Shown here: positions 43,178-51,688 of the stretch, one piece after another
Numbering within the stretch: the stretch's first letter is position 1
How the letters are laid out: every line of letters begins with the position of its first letter
DNA from: Rebecca billardiae RCC1528
Lineage: Eukaryota > Haptophyta
Reading direction: 5' to 3'
NCBI GenBank assembly: GCA_965240325.2
Contig: OZ251231.1
Location: forward strand, 930,001-994,000
Length of the DNA stretch: 64,000 bases
Program-made: the position numbers and the translations under genes
Notes under the pieces: model-generated
What the model was told of the DNA's origin: nothing
The model's database searches: none
What the model saw: the letters and a program-made list of their open reading frames with translations, nothing else

Positions 43178-44386
43178 ATGAAGTCCCCTGACCGGCGCTC
43201 GAAAGCGCTCTCTCGGCCGAGTGAGAGCATGCTCTGGCAGCAGGCATGGGCGATGGCGTACAATCCTCTTTATGGCTCCGGAAGATCTGTGGGCCTCGTG
43301 TATGCCTCGATCTCGGGTCTCATGGGCGTTGCGGCGTTACTGTTTGTGATCTTCTCTGGGCGTGTCGTGTCCACAGCGCCAGTCAAATACCACTGTGCGA
43401 CTGGCGGCTGCCCATGCACGACCAACGCGACGTGCAGGGTGCCCATCGAGGTGACGCGCACCATCCCTGCGCCGTCGATGCTACAGTACGAGCTGACGTC
43501 GTTCCACCAGAATCACCGCCGTTACATGCACTCGTGGTCGTACTTCCAGCTCACGAGCCGTGAGCCGATCACGTACCTCGAGGCGCAGGACGCGTGCTGG
43601 CCGCTCGTGAACGCCCACGACGACGCCTCGCAGCCGCCGCTAGTGCCCTGCGGGCTGGCGGCCAACACGTACTTCACCGACAGCTTCAGGTTGTACAGCA
43701 TGGTCAAGCCGGCGCCCGCTCCGGCGCCTGCGCCAGCACCGGCATCGTCACACCACGGCATCGCGAAGCGCATCAACATCACCAAGCGTGGCGAGTGGCG
43801 GGAGCTCATCGAGCTGTCCAAGAAGGACATCACGCGAGACTTCTCGGCCTTCGTGCCGGAGAAGATGCCCCGGGATGCGCGCATCGATCCGGCCAACTTC
43901 GTCACCTGGATCCGCACGGCCCCGCTCCCACGCTTTCGGAAAGCGTACGCTCGCATCGAGACGCCGCTGCCGCCAGGCGTGTATCAGCTGGAGGTGGACG
44001 TGGCGTACAACGTGGCCAGCTTCGGCGGTAGCGCAGCGGTGCTGATATCTAGTTACACCGCCCTCGGCGGCCAACACTACCTGCTTGCCGCCATCGCGCT
44101 CACAACGTCCGTGGCGGCTGGGGTGGCAGCCCTGCTCTGCTGCTTGTGCCCGTCGCAGCTGTCGTCGCCACTCAGCACGGCATCGGCCGTGCTAGCCGCG
44201 CAGCTGGCAGCTGAGCGCGACGACGACCCGCTGAATGGACTGGAGGGCACGGATGAGCTGGTGCGCGGTGAGGACAGCAGCACATATGCCACGGGACCCG
44301 CGCAGCGCCCCGCCTTTTGGGCGTCTCGTCGCATGCCGTGGAATCGTCATCAAGCCCGCAGCCCGTGGGCGATGCAGCAGCGATGA
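43178..44386 (+). CDS. CDC50: CDC50/LEM3-family P4-ATPase (flippase) subunit
   Basis: CDC50 proteins pair with P4-ATPases, helping them leave the ER and flip phospholipids across membranes. The gene is intronless and codes for 402 residues. After a short cytosolic tail comes a first span (about 37-60, VGLVYASISGLMGVAALLFV). The lumenal domain has the family signatures YELTSFHQNHRRYMHSWS and PCGLAANTYFTDSF, paired Cys near TGGCPCTTNATC, an Asn-linked glycosylation site, and GVYQLEVDVAYNVASFGG. The second span follows (LLAAIALTTSVAAGVAALLCC). The start at 43,178 (MKSPDRRSKAL) was chosen over an upstream in-frame ATG because the family's N-tail is short. Confidence 0.92.
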   Translation: MKSPDRRSKALSRPSESMLWQQAWAMAYNPLYGSGRSVGLVYASISGLMGVAALLFVIFSGRVVSTAPVKYHCATGGCPCTTNATCRVPIEVTRTIPAPSMLQYELTSFHQNHRRYMHSWSYFQLTSREPITYLEAQDACWPLVNAHDDASQPPLVPCGLAANTYFTDSFRLYSMVKPAPAPAPAPAPASSHHGIAKRINITKRGEWRELIELSKKDITRDFSAFVPEKMPRDARIDPANFVTWIRTAPLPRFRKAYARIETPLPPGVYQLEVDVAYNVASFGGSAAVLISSYTALGGQHYLLAAIALTTSVAAGVAALLCCLCPSQLSSPLSTASAVLAAQLAAERDDDPLNGLEGTDELVRGEDSSTYATGPAQRPAFWASRRMPWNRHQARSPWAMQQR

Positions 44387-44512
44387 CGCAGCCGACCGGT
44401 CCGTACGGCGCGCGGCGCAGCAGCAGACTACGATGATGCATCGGCAATGTGCGCGTCGCTCCGCATCACTAATTCATCGCCATTGCTGGCTGCTTATTAT
44501 GCTACGTACCGT

Positions 44513-44531
44513 ATATATATATATATATATA
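44513..44531. repeat. Short (TA)n tract
   Basis: About 19 bases of TA dinucleotide lie 125 bp past the CDC50 stop. Confidence 0.9.
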
Positions 44532-44575
44532 GTGCATGTGTCCTCCTGCATGAATGATGATAACCATTCAGGCGG

Positions 44576-44602
44576 GCATTGCCGGGTTGCACCCGGCAAT
44601 GC
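44576..44602. terminator. Perfect 12-bp-stem hairpin downstream of CDC50
   Basis: GCATTGCCGGGT and its exact reverse complement are separated by three bases. It lies 190 bp past the stop codon. It might shape the 3' end of the transcript or mark a mobile-element edge; neither is shown. The type assigned is the nearest available. Confidence 0.35.
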
Positions 44603-44702
44603 TGCATTCACCCCGGTCCTACCGGAATGCAGGGCTCGCCCCGCTGGCCGCTCCGTGACCGTCAGCGCCGCGCGCCACACAGGCCACCACGACTTCATTA
44701 TC

Positions 44703-45033
44703 ATCAATACTGCTGCACGCATGATGGTAGTGACAGAGTACTGGCGGTACTGCTGCGCGCATGGTATGGTACTGCTGGGCGCGTGGTATGGCACTCACAT
44801 GGTCGTATGGTATGGTACTGCTGCACGCATGATGGTATGGTACTGCTGCGCGCATGGTAGCAGTATGGTAAGTACTGCTGCGCGCATGGTATGGTACTGC
44901 CACGTGCATGGTATGGTACTGCTGCACGCATGATGGTATGGTACTGGCGGTACTGCTGCGCGCATGGTATGGCACTGCTGTGCGCATGGTATGGTACTGC
45001 TGCGTGCATGGTATGGTACTGCTGCACGCAAGA
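44703..45033. repeat. 22-bp minisatellite, array 1 (plus orientation)
   Basis: About 15 imperfect copies of a 22-bp unit containing GGTATGGTACTGCTGC followed by GCGCAT or a variant. Translation gives repeated WYCC and HGM words in one strand and HARSST words in the other, with no protein meaning. Confidence 0.93.
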
Positions 45034-45556
45034 AACAAACAAGCGCGCAGGTGGTGGGAGCCAAGCAAGCAGACGCAAGCGCGCAGGTGGTGGGAGAAGC
45101 AAGCGCGCAGGTGGTGGGAGTGCTCGCAGGTGGTGGGAGAAGCAAGAAGCAGCAGCTCGAAGCAGCAGGCACTCCGATGCGGCACCTCCCGAAGCTGCTG
45201 CATCCTTCTGACCGCCCGCGGTTTGCAGACGAAGCGTCACGCGGTGCGCGCAGCGGTCATGGCGCTGGGTCCGGCGAGCAGCCGGGGTGAGGTTCAGGTA
45301 CGAGGGGCACACACTATTCCGCATGCGCCTTGGCACCGACCACGCGCCGCATCCACTGGGAGATCTGCGGCCGCAAGAAGCGCGCGCCTTGGCGAGGGCG
45401 AAGCATCGTAGACCCGCCTGCGCAGTGCTTCCGCACCGCCGGCCGGGGCGGTCCGGCACTGCTTGCTTGGTGTTTGTCCGGCTTCCTCAGCTCATACATC
45501 ATCAGTCCTCACTCCTTCACCGATCACTGCGCACCGATCTCATGAAGGGAGCGAGC
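45034..45556. repeat. Duplicated block, copy A
   Basis: About 520 bp flanking the minisatellite, repeated with small differences at 46,567-47,100. Shared words include GCACTCCGATGCGGCACCTC, GGTGAGGTTCAGGTACGAGG and GTGTTTGTCCGGCTTCCTCA. On the minus strand it holds a short coding-like frame (MMYELRKPDKHQASSAG) present in both copies, perhaps an exon relic. Confidence 0.88.
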
Positions 45557-45689
45557 AACGGAGGAAGCTGAAGCACCTTCACAGGTCCTTGCTCTCTTGA
45601 AACAGTGAGGAACCGGAAGCAACCGAGAGGAAGCTGAACTGAGGAACCTTCACAGGTCCTTGCTCTCTCCGCAGCTTCATACTGTACTG

Positions 45690-45995
45690 TGTACCATGCA
45701 CACAGCAGTACCATTGCCATACCGCATGCGCGCAGCAGTACCATACCATGCTCGCAGCTGAGTACCATACCATCATGCGCGCAGCAGTACGGCCATCATG
45801 CGTGCAGCAGTACCATACTACCATGCGCACAGCAGTACCATACCATGTGCGCAGCAGTACCATACCATGCGCGCAGCAGTACCATACCATCATGCACGCA
45901 GCAGTACCATACGACCATGCTTGCAGCGCAGTACCATACCATGCGTGCAGCAGTACCATCCCTACCATGCGTGCAGTAGTGCCATATGGTACTGC
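45690..45995. repeat. 22-bp minisatellite, array 2 (reverse orientation)
   Basis: The same 22-bp unit as array 1 appears here as its reverse complement (GCAGCAGTACCATACCAT words). At about 45,990 the orientation flips back, so arrays 2 and 3 face each other as a large inverted repeat. Confidence 0.92.
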
Positions 45996-46566
45996 CGGCA
46001 CACATGGTATGGACTATGGTACTGCTGGGCGCATGGTATCCATGGCACTCACATGGCATGGTATGGCACCGCTGTGCACATGGTATGGTACTGCTGCAAG
46101 CATGGTAGTATGGTACTGCTGCACGCATGATGGTATGGTACTGCTGCTCGCATGGTATGGTACTGCGGCGCGCATGGTATGGTACTGCTGCGCGCACTGT
46201 AGTGTGGTACTGCTCGCTCGGTGTGCATGGTATATGGTACTGCATGGTATGTTATGGCCTACTGCTGCGCGCATGGTATGGTACTGCTGCATGCATGGTA
46301 GGTACTGCTGCGCACATGATGGTATGGTACTGCTGCGCGCATGGTATGGTACTGCTGTGCGCATGATGGCGGTATGGTACTGCTGCACACATGGTGGTAT
46401 GTACTGCTGCTGCGCGCATGGTATGGTACCGTGCCGCGCGGCATGGTATGATACTGCTGCACGCATGATGGTATGGTACTGGCGGTACTGCTGCGCGCAT
46501 GGTATGGCACTGCTGTGCGCATGGTATGGTACTGCTGCGTGCATGGTATGGTACTGCTGCACGCAA
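45996..46566. repeat. 22-bp minisatellite, array 3 (plus orientation)
   Basis: About 25 imperfect copies in the same orientation as array 1. The last part (about 46,470-46,566) is nearly identical to the end of array 1, showing that the array end and the following block were duplicated together. Confidence 0.92.
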
Positions 46567-47100
46567 GAAACAAGCGCGCAGGTGGCGGGACGGCCAAGCA
46601 AGCAGGAGTGGTGGGAGAAGCAAGCGCGCAGGTGGTGGGAGTGCTCGCAGGTGGTGGGAGAAGCAAGAAGCAGCAGCTCGAAGCAGCAGGCACTCCGATG
46701 CGGCACCTCCCGAAGCTGCTGCATCCTTCTGACCGCCCGCGGTTTGCCACGAAGCGTCCGCAGACTCGGCGAGCCGCACGCGCACGCGGTGCGCGCAGCG
46801 GTCATGGCGCTGGGTCCGGCGAGCAGCCGGGGTGAGGTTCAGGTACGAGGGGCGCACACTATTCCGCATGCGCCTTGGCACCGACCACGCGCCGCATCCA
46901 CTGGGAGATCTGCGGCCGCAAGAAGCGCGCGCCTTGGCGAGGGCGCCACGAAGCATCCGGTAGACCCGCCTGCGGAGTGCTTCCGCACCGCCGGCCGGGG
47001 CGGTCCGGCACTGCTTGCTTGGTGTTTGTCCGGCTTCCTCAGCTCATACATCATCAGTCCTCACTCCTTCACCGATCACTGCGCATCATGAAGGGAGCGA
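46567..47100. repeat. Duplicated block, copy B
   Basis: Second copy of the block at 45,034-45,556, with small insertions and deletions (for example GAAGCGTCCGCAGACTCGGC near 46,752). The high similarity suggests a recent segmental duplication. Confidence 0.88.
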
Positions 47101-47303
47101 GCAACTGATGTAAGCACCTTCACGGGTCCTGCTCTCTTGCCGAACCGTGGCGGTCCGGCACTGCTTGCTTGGTGTTTGTCCGGCTTCCTCACCTCATATG
47201 TACATCATCAGTCCTCACTCCTTCACCGATCACTGCGCATCATGAAGGGAGCGAGCAACTGATGTAAGCACCTTCACGGGTCCTGCTCTCTTGCCGAACC
47301 GTG
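47001..47303. repeat. Tandem direct repeat, period about 150 bp
   Basis: The segment from CGGTCCGGCACTGC to GCCGAACCGTG occurs at 47,001-47,150 and again at 47,151-47,303. It extends copy B of the duplicated block, so the locus grew by at least two duplication steps. Confidence 0.88.
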
Positions 47304-47332
47304 AGGAACGAGCCGGTGGAGCAAGGGCGGTC

Positions 47333-48403
47333 AGGGCTGCGAACTCCCAGTGCCGCGAGTGAGAGGAGGTTGGGTATCGATCAACTCGTGCGCCCTCGCG
47401 GCGCAGCGGCTATGTCTCCTGGGGCGCCGCCCTGGAGGGCGCGTGGGGTGCGCACGCCGCGTGCTCCTGCGCCCGCGGCAGCGGGCGCGGACACGGCGCG
47501 CGTGGTTGGTCGCATGCTAGACAGCACGTAGTACCCCCCCACGCCGCGCGCCGCGCTCGCCGGCGCCCTCGCCGTGCCTCAGGCCAGCCCGCGCCCGCGC
47601 GCCGCACCAAGATCCAGTTGTAGCCACGCGCCAGCCGCCGGCGCGCGCGCGGTGTGCGGTGCGGTCGGCGCGGGGCGGGCGCGCGCCCGGGGCGAGGCTC
47701 GTGTACGATCGGCGCGCGCCATGCCGCCACGCGTCGCCGAACACGAGCTTGATCACGTTCCACGCGGCTGCTGATGGGTGCTCGTCGAGCATTCCTCAGC
47801 CATCAGAAATGAGCTTGGACAAGCGGCTGTGAGCGCGTCAGTGCGAGGAATGCGACGACTTGGGGACTCTTGCGCCATCATAGGATGCCAATCGTTCACA
47901 CATCAGTGGTCTGCGCATGTCTATCGCGCTTCGCTGCCTTCCCGTGATCGTCTCAACATGAGCATTTTCAAACTTGGCCAATGCACACTCGACAGCAACG
48001 CGTGCGCCGACCCATGCGGGCGCCAGCGTGGCGGCGCGTGGCGGCATGGCGCGCGCCGATCGTACACGAGCCTCGCCCCGGGCGCGCGCCCGCCCCACGC
48101 CGACCGCACCGCGCACCGCGCGCGCGCTGGCGGCTGGCGCGTGGCCACGGCTGGCTCTTGGTGCGGCGCGCGGGCGCGGGCTGGCCTGAGGCACGGCGAG
48201 GGCGCCGGCGAGCGCGGCGCGCGGCGTGGGAGGGCACTACGTGCTGTCTAGCATGCGACCAACCACGCGCGCCGTGTCCGCGCCCGCTGCCGCGGGCGCA
48301 GGAGCACGCGGCGTGCGCACCCCACGCGCCCTCCAGGGCGGCGCCCCAGGAGATCGATACCCAACCTCCTCTCACCGGCGCGGCACTGGGAGTTCGCAGC
48401 CCT
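47333..48403. mobile_element. Large inverted repeat (foldback-like), arms about 370-400 bp
   Basis: The left arm (about 47,333-47,733) is the near-exact reverse complement of the right arm (about 48,035-48,403), around a 300-bp unique spacer. Outer ends share AGGGCTGCGAACTCCCAGTG and GAGAGGAGGTTGGGTATCGA; inner ends share GCGTGGCGGCATGGCGCGCG. Arms are about 75-80% GC. The spacer has open frames on both strands but no transposase motif that I recognise. This could be a foldback or MITE-type element or a head-to-head duplication; target-site duplications were not found by eye. Confidence 0.6.
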
Positions 48404-48879
48404 TGCGAGGAGGGATCCGACACTCCCCTTGATCCGAGCGACCTTTGAATCATCATCATCACTACATCTCTTGCTGTTCCCGGGGACGTAGCTGGGGGAG
48501 TTGACTGACAGATTGCACGAAAAACCGTTGGCCCCAATTGGGATCTGACTAAACTGTATTCCTCGGGATACCTATTGGAAGGCCATCAACCTTGTAAGAA
48601 TCACCGGACTTCGCGTGTCCTACCGGAAAACTCGCTCCGCTCGCATGCTTGTTCTTACAGAACAACCAATGCGAGCGGGGCTCGCGATAAAGAGCGAGTG
48701 ACTCACTCAGTTTACAGTTACTCAGCGACGCGACGCCATTGAGTATGGACGAACATCACCCACTACAGTCTGCGTGATGTGCATGCGAGGGCAGGTATTA
48801 TTGCAGCACATATGTGAGCATGCAGCAAATGCCGATACACACCATGCCGAAATAACTGGTGATGTATACACACACACAT

Positions 48880-48945
48880 ATATATATATATATATCTATA
48901 TATATATATAGATATATATATCTATATATATATATATAGATATAT
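48880..48945. repeat. TA-rich microsatellite with periodic interruptions
   Basis: ATATAT tracts are interrupted by CTATA or GATATATA about every 12-20 bases, forming a self-complementary stretch. Confidence 0.9.
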
Positions 48946-49418
48946 ACTTGCGCGTGGTGGCGAGCACAAGCAAAGAACGCAGAGGAGATGGGACCTCGGG
49001 CTTTGCAGATGCGCAGGCAAGCAGGCGGGGCTGCCGAGAGATGAGCAACTCGGCCCGAAAGGTCGTGTAACCGATGATCGAGCGAGCTGTCTGCTAGGTG
49101 GGCTGCTTGACGAACTTTGGTAAGTTGCCACGCCGACTTAAGATGACCTTGGATATGATCTCGAGCGCCGGATAGTGGAGAGGAGCGGGTACTTACAGAG
49201 GAGCCAGTGTGGTTGGCGGGTTGGCCGATATGAAAGGACCAGCGCCCGCCATGATGATGATAAAGGATAGCTCCGTGGCCGATGTCCGGCGATGAGCTCC
49301 GGAAATCGACTGCAACTACCTGCAGGACCTAGAAGACGATGGCGGGCCCCCTTGTCCACCAGCTGCGCGTTGCCTTTCCAGCCTCCCGACACACTCGGTT
49401 ATAACTCCGTTATAACGC

Positions 49419-49455
<37 letters not shown>

Positions 49456-49670
49456 TCGCATTGAAATAATATAGCATATATCATCATCAACTACGACTGA
49501 TGATTAATCGTCCGGCTGATGTCGTCAGCAATTTAATTACGATGACCCGTAATAATTTACCGCCGCGTATGATTGTAGCCAATCAGCATTGCGTCACTTA
49601 TATTAGTCTTACTCGTCTTACGATTATGCTGCTGCTACGAGTACGACGTACAAGCTCGTCATGTAATCCT

Positions 49671-49672
<2 letters not shown>

Positions 49673-49762
<90 letters not shown>

Positions 49763-49770
49763 GAGAGAGA
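49673..49770. repeat. (GA)n microsatellite
   Basis: Nearly 90 bases of uninterrupted AG dinucleotide, then a short imperfect end. It lies about 90 bp past the stop of the CCR4-like gene. Confidence 0.97.
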
Positions 49771-49858
49771 TGATATTCGATCGCGATCGATCGATCTCGG
49801 ATCGTCAGTCGTCCGCGGTGTGACACGCCGTGGCGGACCTCAGCCTCCTAACTCCTAA

Positions 49859-51406
49859 CTAAGGCTGCCCCATGTGGCTGTGCTGCTCAGTGTCATCGTC
49901 CGATGATGCCAGTGCGAGGTGCGCTTCGAGGGGGAGGTGGTCCGATGGATGGACACATGACGGCAGCGCGCCGTGAGCTGCGAGCTCGGACTCGTCCGGG
50001 AGGTCGAGAACCGCGCGCGCACGCACGCCTTGCTCCACCAGCACGTAGTCGAGGGTGCCCTTGAAATCGGGCGTGTAGTTGGTGTGCACGGGCTCGCGGC
50101 CGAGCACTTGCCGGTACGCGCTCTCCAGGCGAAGGGCGTGCGAGAGCGCTCGTGGGCGCAACGGCGGCTGCGGGGGTGCTGCGTTGGCGGCGGGCGCGTC
50201 CTCTCTCGCAGCCGCCGCCCGCAGCGCTGTCACCGGCACAAAGTGGGCCGGGTGATGCGGGTGCGATGGGTCGAGGGTGCGCGATCGCATCAGCTCATAC
50301 ACACCGCTCTCGGGGCACAGGCCAGCGGCACTCGGTGTCGCGCCGCCACTGCCGCCACCTTCTTCGCGCTGTGGTGTCGAGTTGAGGTCCGCGCCGATCA
50401 CGACAGGCCACGCCGTGCGCGGCGCGCCATCGGCTGCGCTCACCTCCGCGCGGAACGCGTGCAGCGCGCGGCACAGCAGCTCAGCCTGCAGGGCCTTCAG
50501 ACCCGGCACGCGTGGGTCCCAGTGCAGGTGCGAGTTGGCGACGCAGAGGCCTCGGGCGGTGTGCTGCCCCTCGGCGTTGGCGAGACGAAGCGCGGTGAGC
50601 AGCACAATCGAGCCTCGCGCCCTCGCCTCCTCCACCACCGCTGCCCCCAGCGCGTCGCCTTCGGCCGCATCCAACACGTCCGCGAGCGGAACGGCCCGGC
50701 GCTCGGCGAGCGTGAAGCGCGCGCGCCGGTGGAACGTCGCGCAGCCGTGCGGCGCCAAGCCGCGGCGGGTGCGGCGGCAGGCCAGCATCCCGGCGTACCC
50801 AGCCGCGCGCATCGCGGGCTCCAGCTCCGCGTCGTACGCCGCAGCGTCCACCTCCTGCAGGCACAGCACGTCAGCTGTGAGCTCCTCTGTCAGCTGGCGC
50901 TTGAGCGTGCGCCAGCGGAGTGCCCAGCGGAGCGCCCACGCCGGGCAGTGGCGGTGGTACTCAGGCGAGGCGGTGGATTGCGACATGATGTTGTACGTGA
51001 CCACTCGCGCGATGACCGGCTGGGCCCCCGGCGGGCGGGGCGCGCACACAAGCTGCCGTGGTGCGCGCGGGCCAAACTCGAACACGACAGGTGCGGTCGT
51101 CCGCACCGCGCTGGGCAGGCCAGTGTCGACGCCATCGACGTTGAGAGGCGTCACGGTCAGACGGAGCTTCCGACCTACGTCAGAGTCCGTCGGCGTGTAC
51201 GCGATATCGCCGCCCACGCGTACCCAGGGCTCGTCTGGCGAGCGCCCTTCGCGCATCCACTCCGCGCGGTGCGCGTCCTGCGCAACGTGCATCATCATGA
51301 GCTTGGGGCAGAGCTGCACACCGACGATGGGCGGAGCGGAAGGGAGGTGCAGCCGATGCACGACGGGCGTTGCGCGCACGTCGTCGGGCGCGCGTGGGCG
51401 CTTCAT
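49859..51406 (-). CDS. CCR4-like endonuclease/exonuclease/phosphatase-family nuclease
   Basis: An intronless gene for 515 residues. The C-terminal two thirds is an EEP-fold nuclease with all catalytic blocks: VVTYNIMSQSTASPEYH, DVLCLQEVD (metal-binding Glu), ANSHLHWDP, VIGADLNSTP, TLDYVLV and SDHLPLEAHL (catalytic His). The N-terminal part has GDIAYTPTDSDVGRKLRL, a small beta domain also found ahead of the nuclease in plant CCR4 homologues. Such proteins remove mRNA poly(A) tails; leucine-rich repeats of yeast Ccr4 are absent. The frame extends upstream only to TTG, so the ATG at 51,406 (MKRPRAPDD) is taken as start. A TACCCCCATACTGG element lies 74 bp upstream. Confidence 0.9.
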   Translation of the reverse strand: MKRPRAPDDVRATPVVHRLHLPSAPPIVGVQLCPKLMMMHVAQDAHRAEWMREGRSPDEPWVRVGGDIAYTPTDSDVGRKLRLTVTPLNVDGVDTGLPSAVRTTAPVVFEFGPRAPRQLVCAPRPPGAQPVIARVVTYNIMSQSTASPEYHRHCPAWALRWALRWRTLKRQLTEELTADVLCLQEVDAAAYDAELEPAMRAAGYAGMLACRRTRRGLAPHGCATFHRRARFTLAERRAVPLADVLDAAEGDALGAAVVEEARARGSIVLLTALRLANAEGQHTARGLCVANSHLHWDPRVPGLKALQAELLCRALHAFRAEVSAADGAPRTAWPVVIGADLNSTPQREEGGGSGGATPSAAGLCPESGVYELMRSRTLDPSHPHHPAHFVPVTALRAAAAREDAPAANAAPPQPPLRPRALSHALRLESAYRQVLGREPVHTNYTPDFKGTLDYVLVEQGVRARAVLDLPDESELAAHGALPSCVHPSDHLPLEAHLALASSDDDTEQHSHMGQP

Positions 51407-51479
51407 GCATGCTCGCTTGCAAGTCAGCACTACCAGCAATCACGAAACGCGGTCGCCATCGTGCAAGCCAATACATCAG

Positions 51480-51493
51480 TACCCCCATACTGG
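51480..51493 (-). promoter_or_regulatory. TACCCCCATACTGG element, copy 4
   Basis: An exact copy of the 14-base element, 74 bp upstream of the CCR4-like start codon, in the same relative orientation as copies 1-3. Confidence 0.55.
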
Positions 51494-51688
51494 TACAGCA
51501 GCAATACTTTTTTACTAGAACAGACAGAGTAGAGAGAGTGACAGAGACTCCTCATCCGGTCAAGACTCATCACAGACAAGAGACGACTGTCGTCAAGTAC
51601 TGTGGTGACAACGACCGACGGCTCGTCAGATAAGTATGCTACAGTATGCTGCTGAAGACTACAGCATCACTCATCAGCGGACCTCGTG

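Larger units (their letters stand above)
48404..49858. other. Spacer with hairpin and microsatellites
   Basis: This spacer lies between the inverted repeat and the stop codon of the CCR4-like gene. It contains an imperfect stem near 48,636-48,680, TA-rich tracts at 48,880-48,945 with CTATA interruptions, another TA tract at 49,421-49,451, and a long GA tract at 49,673-49,770. No gene was recognised. Confidence 0.6.

Noticed and set aside
44703-46566. Long frames in the 22-bp minisatellite, and the idea of a CRISPR-like array
   Set aside because: All frames translate the repeat; there are no unique spacers of constant size, and the sequence is eukaryotic.
47517-48251. Open frames inside the inverted repeat as a transposase gene
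   Set aside because: No catalytic motif or family resemblance was found; frames follow GC content.
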